The notes: a model not told the origin generated them from the sequence alone. Shown: positions 37,001 to 45,202, numbered from the stretch's first letter. The stretch is DNA of 64,000 bases from DAOPYU01 sp942493245 (GCA_942493245.1 OW818685.1:4402001-4466000), one strand, 5' to 3'. Made by a program: numbers and translations.

Positions 37001-37591
37001 GTCCGTCTGCGCAAGGTAATACCGGGCGGTGGGCACATCGGCCACAAACACTTTGACCTCGCCCGCAGCGGCCGCTCGAACCAAAGCGTCGGCGCCGGGA
37101 TACGTCTGCAAATGGACCTGAGGGTAAAACGAGCGGATCAACTCTTCCGCACTGTCGTCCTGAACCACCCCCACCCGAAAGCCCACAAGATCCTCGTACC
37201 CCTTGATCCCCGATATCCCTTCCTGGAAGAAGATACTCGACGCAGTTTCGATATTCTCGTTGATAGGATCGAACAATGGCTCGCGCTCGGGAGCGCAGAC
37301 AAGCCCTCCCACGGCATCGGCGCGCCCCTGCAGAACCGCTTCCAGCGCGGCGTCCCAATCCATCAGTTGAAATTCTACGGGAATACCGGTCCGCTGACTC
37401 CAGAGATTCCAGATGTCTATGGTGACGCCGCGCGGATTCCCCTGGGGGTCCAGAAACGCGAAAGGGGGGTAGGCCTTGTCGTCCACCACGACGATCTTCG
37501 ACGGCGCCTCATCGGCGGCCCGGACAGGCGCCACCTGTCCCCCCAAGAGAATCAGGAATACACCGGCGAGCAAAAGTTTTTTGAGATTCAT
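34007..37591 (-). CDS. Hybrid sensor histidine kinase with SBP_bac_3 sensor, four PAS domains and receiver
   Basis: 1194 residues from ATG 37591, which gives a normal signal peptide (MNLKKLLLAGVFLILLGG) and an RBS AAGGGTG; an in-frame GTG lies 9 nt further upstream. A periplasmic solute-binding domain (family 3, ~30-260: KIVVVDDKAYPPFAFLDPQG, GFRVGVVQDDSAEELI) is followed by one membrane helix (~267-288). Four PAS domains start near 313, 437, 567 and 700 (e.g. YVNPAFKAVTGYSREEVIG). HisKA carries GGVAHDFNNMLGVILG (~838). The ATPase is complete (NLCVNARDAIAD; DSGCGMD; GTGLGLATVYGIV), and the receiver (~1075-1190) has TDVVMPEMNG and LPKPFS. It should sense a small-molecule ligand such as an amino acid. 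No output regulator is adjacent. Confidence 0.92.
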   Translation of the reverse strand: MNLKKLLLAGVFLILLGGQVAPVRAADEAPSKIVVVDDKAYPPFAFLDPQGNPRGVTIDIWNLWSQRTGIPVEFQLMDWDAALEAVLQGRADAVGGLVCAPEREPLFDPINENIETASSIFFQEGISGIKGYEDLVGFRVGVVQDDSAEELIRSFYPQVHLQTYPGADALVRAAAAGEVKVFVADVPTARYYLAQTDGGERFYQASHSQIVNKQSPAVRKGNAEMLRIIQSGFDRISSSEVNAIVQEWEGRSAVSRVPWRELGIGLTVLLLLIGVILLWNVQLRREVSLATRDIEEQNRQLALSHETIRRNEVRWKQLFAMAPIPLSCVSEQGLEVNETFTQVLGYTPEDISTLDEWWNRAYPDPEYRRQVRKTWDGALLRAIESGTDVEPQEYRVTCKDGSVRTMIINGAEGEGTLLACFFDITERKQAEQALRESEENYRLLLDSANSIILRMDPTGKVTFFNNFAERFLGFSQQEILGKNVVGTIVPKHDSEGGDQERMILEIGSNPEGYSSNENENMRKDGSRVWVSWTNKEILDKEGNIREILCIGNNITEYKLAELALRESERRYAQAISATSDAIWEWYLLTGQAFYTPRWYEMLGYRDREFEMTVEAWKDLCHPDDCQPTLDKIQATLDSPDNRGYEAEFRMRTRSGEWRWIQGRGNVVARDANGKPIVLGGTNTDITQRRLAEAERERLLAAIEQCGEIILVTDSLGTIEYVNPAFKAVTGYSREEVIGQTPRILKSGQQDAEFYRNLWKTLLSGQTWKGRFVNKRKDGTLYTEEAVISPVRDADGNITNYVSAKNDISASLKLEADLRQAQKMESVGRLAGGVAHDFNNMLGVILGHAELALDQVDPSQAVHADLREILKATERSANLTRQLLAFARKQTVAPKVLDLNETLASMLKMLQRLIGENVHLDWLPGLNLWPVLMDPSQIDQILANLCVNARDAIADVGHIAIETKNRTIDEEYCDTHVDAIPGEYVCLAVTDSGCGMDQETQSHLFEPFFTTKSAGQGTGLGLATVYGIVKQNNGFIHVYSEPGHGSVFSIYLPRHDGAIEKTWVENTVGSVLCGQETILLVEDEPAIIELCAMMLEKLGYTVLPANTPSDGARLAREFDGEIHLLMTDVVMPEMNGRDLAQNLMTLYPRMKCLFMSGYTADVIAHRSVLEAGVHFLPKPFSLKELASRVRQALDE

Positions 37592-38208
37592 GAAATACAC
37601 CCTTGCTCCAATCTGATCTCTCCCGCGGGAAACGGAGGAGATAACCTCATGTAAATCAGAACAAACCGAGATCTCCTGACCCCAGACAGAATGTTACTCC
37701 TCCTCTATATCCGGATCAATCCCTATCCACTTGACCTCCCGATCCACGTGAATGCGAAATCTCTTCCCCTTTTTTATCTGTTCTTTCTTTGATACAATAT
37801 CTCTCAATCCCAAGGCGAGCAATTTTTCCAGTCAACGAGTCTATTGAGGAGCGTTGCGCCGGATCGTTTGTTCTGGTAGAAATACCGGAAAAGGAGCAAG
37901 ATTTACTTGGAAAATCACGCCCTGAAACCCTACAGGCCGCCGCGGTTTTCCAATTGCAGCGAATCGTGAAATCTGGGCAATCGCGCCAGAAAGTGGCCGA
38001 TTAGACAACCCCCACACTCTCGATTTACAAAGATAACACGATCAATCATTGATTCACATCAAGTTCGGGTCGAGGTAAGATCTGGCCTGAAAACTGCTTT
38101 ATTTAACGTGAGAGTGCATTTTACGCAGGGAGACCCGTTGAAGAACCCCTGAATCCCAACAACTTTGTGTGCGGGACAGCGGTCCCTCGTCCATTCTGGA
38201 GAAGACAC
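37592..38208. other. Intergenic region; possible degraded 71-codon frame
   Basis: A frame at 37789-38004 (plus, TTG start, containing VEIPEKEQDLLGKSRPETLQ) reads rather like protein, but it has no good RBS and no recognised relative. It may be a remnant of a gene. Otherwise the region, which must contain the promoters of the kinase (minus) and of the paralogue array (plus), shows nothing clear. Confidence 0.25.
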
Positions 38209-38676
38209 ATGTTCTACGAAACCTCGATCCCCTATTCCAAAGACCCGCAGGATGCGCTCCTGCTCGCCCGCTCGGTGCTCACCCAGACGGGTTTCCGCAT
38301 CGAGTCGCTCGACAACCGCTGCCTCGAAGCGCACGGCCCGGGACTGCAAAGCACCCACCAGAACCCCCTGCGGGGCGCTTCGCGCGTGCGCATCCTCATC
38401 TACGACGAAACCATCCACCTCTCCGCCGAACTCGGCGGCGTGGTCTGGATGCGCAATTTTCTCTACCTGTTCCCACCGGCCCTGGGGTGTATTCTGATGC
38501 TGGTTTTCGCCCTGACCGGCCTCCCCCTCCTCACGTGCGGAGGCGCCCTGGTGGGGGCGCTTTCCCCCTGGCTGGTTCTTTCGCCTCTGATGGCGCGAGG
38601 TATAAGAAGGAGCGCCGTCGAGGCGCTCGACACCCTGCTCCAAAACATGCGCTTCGGAGGGGATGTTTCGTCGTGA
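38209..38676 (+). CDS. Small membrane protein, first of two tandem paralogues; unknown function
   Basis: 155 residues from ATG 38209, which has GGAG about 7 nt upstream; an in-frame upstream GTG region is ignored. The N-terminal ~85 residues are soluble (FYETSIPYSKDPQDALLLAR, FRIESLDN, ASRVRILIYDETIHLSAELG). Two adjacent hydrophobic segments (~88-130) follow, then a short helical tail ending FGGDVSS. The next gene encodes a clear paralogue with the same order: YxxSxPYxxDPQxAL, then ASxVRIxIxDxTIHLxAELGxVVxMRN, and an identical-style C-terminus. I do not recognise the family. It begins the 38-43 kb paralogue array. Confidence 0.7.
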   Translation: MFYETSIPYSKDPQDALLLARSVLTQTGFRIESLDNRCLEAHGPGLQSTHQNPLRGASRVRILIYDETIHLSAELGGVVWMRNFLYLFPPALGCILMLVFALTGLPLLTCGGALVGALSPWLVLSPLMARGIRRSAVEALDTLLQNMRFGGDVSS

Positions 38677-38699
38677 GACAGAAAGGTGATGATACTTCC

Positions 38700-39227
38700 A
38701 TGAAAAGATTTGCATCCAGACTTTTTGATCTTGGTGCCAGGATAACAAGGTGCCTTTGGGGAAAGAAAATACTCTATGAACGATCTGCCCCCTATACCCA
38801 AGACCCCCAGAAAGCCCTCCGGATCGCACAGAGGATCCTTACCCGGGCGGGTTTCTGTGTCGAATCGTGTGATAACCAGAACTTAGAAGCGTCATACCCT
38901 CCCAAGATAATAAACAGGTATGACGATCATTTACGGAATGCCTCGCACGTGCGCATTTTCATTTCTGACGGAACAATCCACCTCGTTGCCGAACTTGGCA
39001 GCGTGGTCGAAATGCGCAATTATCTCCTTCTGGCAATTTCTATGATAATAGCCGTATTGAGCGTAGACCTGACAGACCTATCCATCAGTTACAGGACTCT
39101 TGCATATTCCCTGTTTCCCTTTCTGATTGTCACAACCGTTCTGATCCAGAAACAGAAAGATATTGCGCACAAAGCACTTGATAACCTGTTACAAGACATG
39201 TGCTTCGGCGGGGATGCGTCGTCGTGA
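38700..39227 (+). CDS. Small membrane protein, second tandem paralogue; unknown function
   Basis: 175 residues from ATG 38700, 23 bp after the previous stop; AAAGG lies about 10 nt upstream. Compared with the first copy it has an extra basic N-terminus (MKRFASRLFDLGARITRC). It then shares YERSAPYTQDPQKALRIAQ, the ASHVRIFISDGTIHLVAELG segment, MRNYL, two hydrophobic helices (~110-150) and the ending CFGGDASS. The gene is visibly AT-richer than its partner. Its tight spacing with the first copy suggests co-expression, perhaps as a heteromer. Function unknown. Confidence 0.7.
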   Translation: MKRFASRLFDLGARITRCLWGKKILYERSAPYTQDPQKALRIAQRILTRAGFCVESCDNQNLEASYPPKIINRYDDHLRNASHVRIFISDGTIHLVAELGSVVEMRNYLLLAISMIIAVLSVDLTDLSISYRTLAYSLFPFLIVTTVLIQKQKDIAHKALDNLLQDMCFGGDASS

Positions 39228-39400
39228 ATCGGACGGCGAGACTCCACGATCCCAAGTGGAAAATTTATGCATCCCTCTCCTTACAGGGTTCTTTCACAAA
39301 GAATTGGACAAAACCAGGAGTCAAACAAGAGAGACCGGGCGAGAGGCGAAACAGACGACCTCTCTCCTGAACCGCCCATCCCGAAACCGAAAGGCTTCTC

Positions 39401-40657
39401 ATGCCAGAAAACACGACCCCGAACACCCACTTCCCCATCCCGCCCATCCCCGTCACACCCAAGCCGCGCAGGCGGTTTCTCAAATGGTTCCTTCTGTCCC
39501 TCGGCGCGATTTCTTTTCTTCTGATCACGGCATTCTTCGTAATTCTCTCGTACGCCGAGCAGCGCGTATTTTCCGGCCTGACACCCGAGCAGAGGACCTG
39601 CTTCGATCGGTGGTACAGCGAGAAAATCTCCATTCCGCCTGAAACACTTCGCGTCGAGCCGTTCACATCCCAGACCCTCGAGGCCGCGCGCACGTTCGAC
39701 CGGCTGTGGACCGAATCCGGGAAGGCGGCCACCGAACTGGGGAGCGCCTGGTACAGCGAAACGAAACAGTCCCGAACCGAACCCGTCGGCGCAACCGCCT
39801 CCGCTTCACCCCTGAAGTGGCGCGACCAACTGACGCCGTTCGAGCCGCTGATGACCGCGTGGCGCGACGTGGTGAAACGGCCGGATTACCGCACGGAGGT
39901 CTGGTACACGCCCCAGATCCTCTCCCCCGGCGATTCCTTCCTGGATGACGGCCAGCGCTTGTTTCTGGCCGCCCAGCGCGTGAGCCGTCTGGTCTATCTC
40001 CAGACCCTGATCCAGATCGAGGAAAACCGCTTTGCGGAAGCGCTCGAAGGAGCGGACTCCCTGATCGCCTCCGCCCGGATGTCCCTCTACCCCACAATGT
40101 TCCTGCGCATGCTGGCTGGTGTACAAATGGATTACGGCCTCGATGCGTATGTCCGTATCGCGGCCAACCTGACCGATCCCGCCTTGCAAAGCCAGGCGTA
40201 CCAAACTCTACAAACGCACCGGGAACAGGGGATCTTCCTCCCGGAACTCGAAGGGACCCTGTCCGACTCCGTTGGAATGACCTGGCTGGTCCGCTATCAG
40301 GGTGTGACGCCGGACTTTCAGAACAAGACCGGGTGGGAAATCGTGGCCGAGTCGGTCCGGGTCCAACTGGTTTTTCTGGAGGAACAGGTGCGGCCCCAGG
40401 CCAAATCCCCGGAAAGAAGGCAGAAGGTGGCGGATTACGAGAAAATGCTGACTAGCCAACTCCAGTCCACACAAAAAGATTCGTCCGTCTGGAACCGGCT
40501 CTCTTTCGGTCGAGTCCACCGGATCACTATGGCGATGCTCTATCGTATCGGGTTGCCTTCGATCGAAGAAATGTCAAAAAAGGAAACCGGCTTTCGCCGC
40601 CAGTACGATCTGCTACTGGAGAACCTGAAGGGGACCTCCTCTTTCGCCTTGGAATAA
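39401..40657 (+). CDS. Membrane-anchored protein, large paralogue 1 of 3; unknown function
   Basis: 418 residues. A Pro-rich N-terminus and basic patch (PKPRRRFLKW) lead into one membrane helix (~30-52, FLLSLGAISFLLITAFFVIL); the rest is a helical, probably extracytoplasmic, domain. Shared signatures with the two genes downstream are FDRWYSEKISIPPETLR, EPFTSQTLEAARTFDRLW, WRDVVKRPDYRTEVWYTPQ and RYQGVTPDFQNKTGWEI. No cysteine pairs, catalytic motif or known domain are evident. AAAGG precedes the ATG. It follows the two small membrane paralogues on the same strand after 173 bp. Confidence 0.75.
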   Translation: MPENTTPNTHFPIPPIPVTPKPRRRFLKWFLLSLGAISFLLITAFFVILSYAEQRVFSGLTPEQRTCFDRWYSEKISIPPETLRVEPFTSQTLEAARTFDRLWTESGKAATELGSAWYSETKQSRTEPVGATASASPLKWRDQLTPFEPLMTAWRDVVKRPDYRTEVWYTPQILSPGDSFLDDGQRLFLAAQRVSRLVYLQTLIQIEENRFAEALEGADSLIASARMSLYPTMFLRMLAGVQMDYGLDAYVRIAANLTDPALQSQAYQTLQTHREQGIFLPELEGTLSDSVGMTWLVRYQGVTPDFQNKTGWEIVAESVRVQLVFLEEQVRPQAKSPERRQKVADYEKMLTSQLQSTQKDSSVWNRLSFGRVHRITMAMLYRIGLPSIEEMSKKETGFRRQYDLLLENLKGTSSFALE

Positions 40658-40829
40658 ATACCGGACCAGACACTTCCTGCGGAGTGAGGAGGCGCCTCTC
40701 CAAGAGAACTCTTTCCTGTACAGATATCTCACCTTTTGGAATTGAAGGATGACCGGAATCTGCGGTAGGCTTCCGGCAACAGAGTGGGTGTTCCGTCCCG
40801 TTTTGACTTCCGAGTGAAAGGGAAAGATT

Positions 40830-42173
40830 GTGTCAAAATCCTCGACTCCTCCAGATTCCTCCTGGTCCGTCACATCCATATTTTCCTGGCGATATAGCTG
40901 GCTTCTCCTGATATTGTTATTCCTGATTTATCTGATCTATTGTGTCATAATTCTGGGGGGTTCCCAGTTGATGGCAAATCAATCATTTTCAAACATGCGC
41001 CCGGAGCAAAAGACTCGTTTCGAAAAGTGGTACACGGAAAAAGTTTCCATTCCCCCCGAGATGCTTCGGGAGGAACCGTTCTGTTCGGAAACGTTAGAGG
41101 CCATGCACGCATTCAACCGATTGTGGATCGAGTCTGGTTCCACAATGAAGGATACCGCAAATGCCTGGTTTAGACAGAGAAGACTGGAAAGTGGCGAAAC
41201 AACCCAAACGGCTCCAGTGGCACCTTCACTCGATGAGTGGCGCGATAAACTGGAACCGTATCGCCCGATTCTGGCCGCCTGGCGGAAAGTGGTGAAACAA
41301 CCGGACTACCGGACAGAAATCTGGTTTGTTCCCCAGTTGGATGTCCAGAAAGATCCATCTCCCTTGGGTCCAGAACCCGCCCGTTTCGCATATCCGGGCT
41401 ATCTGCTCTCTCTTGAATCGCGAATTCTGATCGAAGATGACCGGGTGAAAGAGGCTCTGGAAAATGTGGACGCGTTGCTTGCCAGTACCCACACTGGACC
41501 CTGTCCGCCACCCCTTTTTCGGAAATGGCTGGCCGCAGAGCTGGCAATTGACGCACTGGACGTATGTGACCGGATTTCCGTCAACCGGGCCAACCCCATC
41601 CTGCGAAAACAGTTGCTCCAGTTATTCGAAAAATACCCGGAGCGACAGGTTCTTGAACAAGCGTCGGACCTCGACCCCGTCACGGTGGTAATTATTGATC
41701 AGACCCTGGGAGCCCGCTACCAGGGTCTGATACCGGACTTTCAAAACAAGACCGGGTGGGAAATCGCGGAAGAGTGGGAACGAGTTCAGTGGGCCTGCAC
41801 AGGCTCAAATATAACACTTAAAGGATTAGAACCGGCCCAGGAATTGATGATCTCACTGGATGAAGCGCTTCTATCGTTTGAAAAAATTACCTCTCACTTA
41901 AAACACGACATCTCCAGAATACTCGACTCAGAGACGTCTGAAGAACCCGAAACTACCGAAATATCGTTGAAAGCATTCGACGATAAATATCGGACAATTG
42001 AGATGTCCTCTTCCAGACTGGCCCGGACGGCTGCCCAAAATTTGCATCGAGCCACCTTCTCATACCTATATTTACTCCTTGATCCCTCTGCAATCAGCAC
42101 AAAGTGCACTGCCCGTGAGGCAAGACTCCGACAAAGGTACGAGCAGGTTCTGGGAAACTTGAAGGCGGAGTGA
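40830..42173 (+). CDS. Membrane-anchored protein, large paralogue 2 of 3; unknown function
   Basis: 447 residues starting with GTG at 40830 (AAAGGGAAAG upstream). One membrane helix (~23-45, WLLLILLFLIYLIYCVII). Paralogue signatures are FEKWYTEKVSIPPEMLR, EPFCSETLEAMHAFNRLW, WRKVVKQPDYRTEIWFVPQ and RYQGLIPDFQNKTGWEI. A stretch near residues 330-390 differs from the other copies (ITSHLKHDISRILDSETSEE). The gene is AT-richer than copies 1 and 3, suggesting a different history or relaxed selection. The third copy starts 38 bp later. Function unknown. Confidence 0.75.
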   Translation: MSKSSTPPDSSWSVTSIFSWRYSWLLLILLFLIYLIYCVIILGGSQLMANQSFSNMRPEQKTRFEKWYTEKVSIPPEMLREEPFCSETLEAMHAFNRLWIESGSTMKDTANAWFRQRRLESGETTQTAPVAPSLDEWRDKLEPYRPILAAWRKVVKQPDYRTEIWFVPQLDVQKDPSPLGPEPARFAYPGYLLSLESRILIEDDRVKEALENVDALLASTHTGPCPPPLFRKWLAAELAIDALDVCDRISVNRANPILRKQLLQLFEKYPERQVLEQASDLDPVTVVIIDQTLGARYQGLIPDFQNKTGWEIAEEWERVQWACTGSNITLKGLEPAQELMISLDEALLSFEKITSHLKHDISRILDSETSEEPETTEISLKAFDDKYRTIEMSSSRLARTAAQNLHRATFSYLYLLLDPSAISTKCTAREARLRQRYEQVLGNLKAE

Positions 42174-42211
42174 GGGAAACTGTCCTTTTCACCACGAAAT
42201 CGAGGAAATCC

Positions 42212-43423
42212 ATGTCCCGCCCCTCCCGTTTCCCCAACGACACCTCCGACAAATGGTTCTTCCGCGCCCTTGGGGTGATCGGGATACTCCTGCTGTTGGT
42301 CGCCGGTTACCAGGGATTGATCCGGTATTCAGAAAAGCAAACGTTCGCGGGCCTTTCGGCCGAGCAGATCAGCCATTTCGACCGCTGGTACTCCCAGAAG
42401 ATCTCGATCCCTCCCGACACCTTGAAAATCGAACCCTTCACATCCCAGACCCTCGAGGCGGTTCGCGCTTTCGACCGGGTGTGGACCCAATCGGGGACGG
42501 CGGCGCGAGAACTGCTTGATGCCCGGAAGGCGATGCGTGAATCGCAGAATACGGGTGGGAGCACGGAATCCCTCCAAGTCCCCGCTTCCGTCCTGGAATG
42601 GCGCGATCGTCTGGCCCCCCTGGAGCCCCTGATGCGCGCGTGGCATAACGTGGTCAGGCAGCCGGACTACCGGATTCAGGTCTGGTTCGTCCCGGCGATA
42701 GGAACCCCAACCGACACGGTTTGGCCCACAATGAAACCCGCTGGCCATGCTCGGCAGGTGGGCGCCCTTGTCCACCTGGACACGTTGATCCACTTGGAGG
42801 AGGGAAGTCTCGACGAGGCGATTGACCATGCGGAGTCGCTCTTATGTTACGCGCGCACGGATCGTTATCGCACTGGAGTGGAGCGTATTTTTATCTCGGG
42901 GAGTGACGCCAGCGGTTTTGAAATCTTTGAGTGTCTCGTGCCGAACCTGAAAAATCCCGATCAAAGGAAACGACTGCATCTCGACCTGGAGCAATACCGG
43001 ACACAGAGTTTTTCTCGACCGGAATCGGCGCTCGATCCCGTCGCGGAAGATGAAATCGCCGAAACTTACCGAGCGCGTTATGTGGGAATCATCCCCGATT
43101 TCCAGAACAAGACCGGCCCCGAAATCACGGAAGAGTCGTTTCGGGTCCGCCTGGACTATGCGCGTCGGTTTATTCTTCCCCTTGCCGCATCACCGGAAGA
43201 AAAGTTGAAGATAGAGAGATCCATCCAGTTCATGGAGCACGAACTCCTTCGGGCACAGGGACACATGGCCAGATGGGAGCAGTCCCTCCTCAAGCGAATC
43301 CATCGCTCCAATGCGATGTTGTACTACCGCGCGGCAGATTGGAAAAAGATCCTGAAAGCCGAGACCGAGGTTCGTCAGCGGTACGAAAACTTGATGAAGG
43401 GCTTGAGGGACAAGGGAGATTGA
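42212..43423 (+). CDS. Membrane-anchored protein, large paralogue 3 of 3; unknown function
   Basis: 403 residues from ATG 42212 (GAGGAAA upstream). A GTG at 42170 overlapping the previous stop would add 14 residues, but it puts a basic, non-signal stretch in front. Membrane helix ~20-40 (FRALGVIGILLLLVAGYQG). Signatures FDRWYSQKISIPPDTLK, EPFTSQTLEAVRAFDRVW, WHNVVRQPDYRIQVWFVP and RYVGIIPDFQNKTGPEI tie it to the two previous genes. It ends the array; a repeat-derived hairpin with a T-run at 43632-43712 may terminate transcription. Function unknown. Confidence 0.75.
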   Translation: MSRPSRFPNDTSDKWFFRALGVIGILLLLVAGYQGLIRYSEKQTFAGLSAEQISHFDRWYSQKISIPPDTLKIEPFTSQTLEAVRAFDRVWTQSGTAARELLDARKAMRESQNTGGSTESLQVPASVLEWRDRLAPLEPLMRAWHNVVRQPDYRIQVWFVPAIGTPTDTVWPTMKPAGHARQVGALVHLDTLIHLEEGSLDEAIDHAESLLCYARTDRYRTGVERIFISGSDASGFEIFECLVPNLKNPDQRKRLHLDLEQYRTQSFSRPESALDPVAEDEIAETYRARYVGIIPDFQNKTGPEITEESFRVRLDYARRFILPLAASPEEKLKIERSIQFMEHELLRAQGHMARWEQSLLKRIHRSNAMLYYRAADWKKILKAETEVRQRYENLMKGLRDKGD

Positions 43424-43468
43424 ATCACATCTGCGCGCCGCGGTTGAACTTGGAACCCCCAACCGCGT

Positions 43469-43843
43469 AATCCGCAGATGACGCAGAGGGGCGCAGATGA
43501 AGCGATCGGCTCCCTTTCGGTTATCGGTGTTCCCCAAAAGAATCTTCATCCTGACACGGGCCGGACGGCATCCGGAGACAATCTCTATCCCTTTGTGAGA
43601 ATCCTTCTTACGAGGAAAAGCCAAAGAAAAAGGGACAGGATAACGGGATTTACAGGATGTGGCGAGATTCGATTCGTATCCTGTTGATCCTGTTATCCTG
43701 TCCCATTTTTTTAGGTCTGTTCCGAACGTGTCCTCCACGTTCGTATCTTTCTGGAGGCAACTGGCTATAAGAACCGACAGTCGAATCGAGAAGGTTCTTT
43801 CCGGCAATTGCTCTGTCTGCGCAAATCTGCGTCCTCTGCGGAT
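43469..43843. repeat. Nested inverted composite of two dispersed repeats
   Basis: Outer arms: a 'cgcagatgacgcagagg' block (43469-43499) and its inverse 'tctgcgcaaatctgcgtcc' (43816-43843). Inner arms: GGGACAGGATAACGGG... (43632-43659) and its inverse (43678-43704). The order is A-B-B'-A'. The outer family also occurs at 16614-16646. No gene is seen in 43424-43977. Confidence 0.65.
43632..43712 (+). terminator. Repeat-derived hairpin with T-run after the paralogue array
   Basis: The inner repeat arms (43632-43659 and 43678-43704) can form a ~27-bp imperfect stem followed by a run of T (43706-43711) on the plus strand, so it could terminate the 38-43 kb array. Confidence 0.5.
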
Positions 43844-43874
43844 TCTTTTCGATCCTCTTCCCGTCCGGAATATG

Positions 43875-43916
43875 CAATCGGCTCCCCGGGAAAGACCCTT
43901 CCCGGGGAGCCGATTG
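43875..43916 (-). terminator. 18-bp perfect hairpin downstream of the aldolase gene
   Basis: CAATCGGCTCCCCGGGAA (43875-43892) pairs exactly with TTCCCGGGGAGCCGATTG (43899-43916), loop AGACCC. It stands 62 bp past the aldolase stop. Neither strand has a T-run, so it may be an RNA-stabilising or non-canonical terminator hairpin. Confidence 0.6.
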
Positions 43917-43977
43917 TTCATACGTTATGCGAATGGGTGGCGTCCGGAGACGCCTTCGCCTCTGTTACAGTTCCATC

Positions 43978-45060
43978 TCAGCCACAGCAGCAGCACCCGC
44001 ACGAGCTCTTGCCGCCGTACCACTTTTTCTTGGCGTCTTCGAGCGTCATCGGGGCGTAGTCGCCGGCGTGACCGGCCTGGCCGAAGTCGAGCACCTTGCC
44101 CTTGATGAGTTCATACAGGGCGGTACGGGCGGGGGACAGGTAGGTGCGCGGGTCGAACACTTCGGGCTTCTCGGCGAACACTTTGCGGATCGCGCCCGTG
44201 ATGGCGATACGGCCGTCGGTGTCCACGTTGATCTTGCGCACACCGCGCTGGATGCCAACCTTGATGTCGTCCATCGGGATACCCATGGACTGCTTCATGG
44301 CGCCGCCGTACTTGTTGACGATCGCCACAAGATCCTGAGGCACGCTCGACGAGCCGTGCATGACCAGCGGGTAGTTCTTGTAGCCGGCCTCTTCCAGTTT
44401 CGCCTCGATGGCAGTGACCAGGTCCAGGGCCAGAGCCGGGGGCATGGCGTTGCCGTCTTTATCGAAGCGCATGGTCTTGTAGGCGCCATGGCTCGTGCCT
44501 ATGGCCACCGCCAGCGCGTCGCAACCGGTCTTGGTGACGAAATCCACGACCTGCTCGGGGTTGGTCAGGTGCTCGGTGTCGTCGGCGGCCAAGCCGGCGC
44601 CGTGGCCGTCCTCGATGCCGCCGAGCGCGCCGAGTTCGGCCTCAACGGAGACACCCAGGGAGTGGGCGTACTCGACGACCGACCGGGTGGTCTCGACGTT
44701 GTACTCGTAGGAGGCGACAGTCTTGCCGTCGGCCTCGAGCGAGGCGTCAATCATGACCGACGTGAAGCCCAGGGCGATGGCTTCCTTGCAGGTTTCGAGG
44801 CTGTTGCCGTGGTCGAGGTGCATGACGATGGGAATTTCGGGGTTCTCGATGGCGGCGGCTTCCATGAGTTTTTCCAGGTAGATCATGTTGGCATACTTCA
44901 GTGCGCCGCGGCTGGCCTGAATAATGACCGGCGACTTGGTCTCCTTACAGGCCTGCATGATCGCCTGAATCTGCTCCATGTTGTTGACGTTGAACGCGCC
45001 AACGCCGTAACCGCCCTTGGCGGCTTCTTCCAGAACTTGTCTCATTGGTACGAGTGGCAT
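43978..45060 (-). CDS. fba: Class II fructose-bisphosphate aldolase
   Basis: 360 residues. Catalyses reversible cleavage of fructose 1,6-bisphosphate to dihydroxyacetone phosphate and glyceraldehyde 3-phosphate in glycolysis and gluconeogenesis. The zinc-dependent class II fold is recognised by GAFNVNNMEQIQAI, PVIIQASRG, IVMHLDHGNS (metal-binding His and Asp), VEAELGALGGIEDG, IGTSHGAYK (His ligand), LVMHGSSSVP and VRKINVDTDGRIAITGAIR. The length fits the class IIB type. The C-terminus is odd: WYGGKSSCGCCCCG, five cysteines in the last seven residues. RBS GGAG precedes the ATG, and a promoter is proposed at 45174-45202. Confidence 0.95.
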   Translation of the reverse strand: MPLVPMRQVLEEAAKGGYGVGAFNVNNMEQIQAIMQACKETKSPVIIQASRGALKYANMIYLEKLMEAAAIENPEIPIVMHLDHGNSLETCKEAIALGFTSVMIDASLEADGKTVASYEYNVETTRSVVEYAHSLGVSVEAELGALGGIEDGHGAGLAADDTEHLTNPEQVVDFVTKTGCDALAVAIGTSHGAYKTMRFDKDGNAMPPALALDLVTAIEAKLEEAGYKNYPLVMHGSSSVPQDLVAIVNKYGGAMKQSMGIPMDDIKVGIQRGVRKINVDTDGRIAITGAIRKVFAEKPEVFDPRTYLSPARTALYELIKGKVLDFGQAGHAGDYAPMTLEDAKKKWYGGKSSCGCCCCG

Positions 45061-45173
45061 TGTGTTTTCTCTCCTCTGGCGGGGTCTGAACTGTCTCTAT
45101 CGGGAAGCGCTGGGGCCGTCCTGAATCTCCGGTCCGGCATGGACACCACCGCGCCCACGTCTTCAAAGGTCGG

Positions 45174-45202
45174 ATCATCCCAAAGCGTTGCGGGAAAGTC
45201 AA
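45174..45202 (-). promoter_or_regulatory. Promoter of the aldolase gene
   Basis: Minus strand TTGACT (45197-45202), exact 17-nt spacer, GATGAT (45174-45179), about 115 nt before the start codon. The -35 lies in the T-rich tail of the upstream operon's terminator. Confidence 0.5.

Noticed and set aside
38209..43423. Known defence or toxin-antitoxin system
   Set aside because: No nuclease, NTPase, toxin or antitoxin motif is visible in any of the five products.
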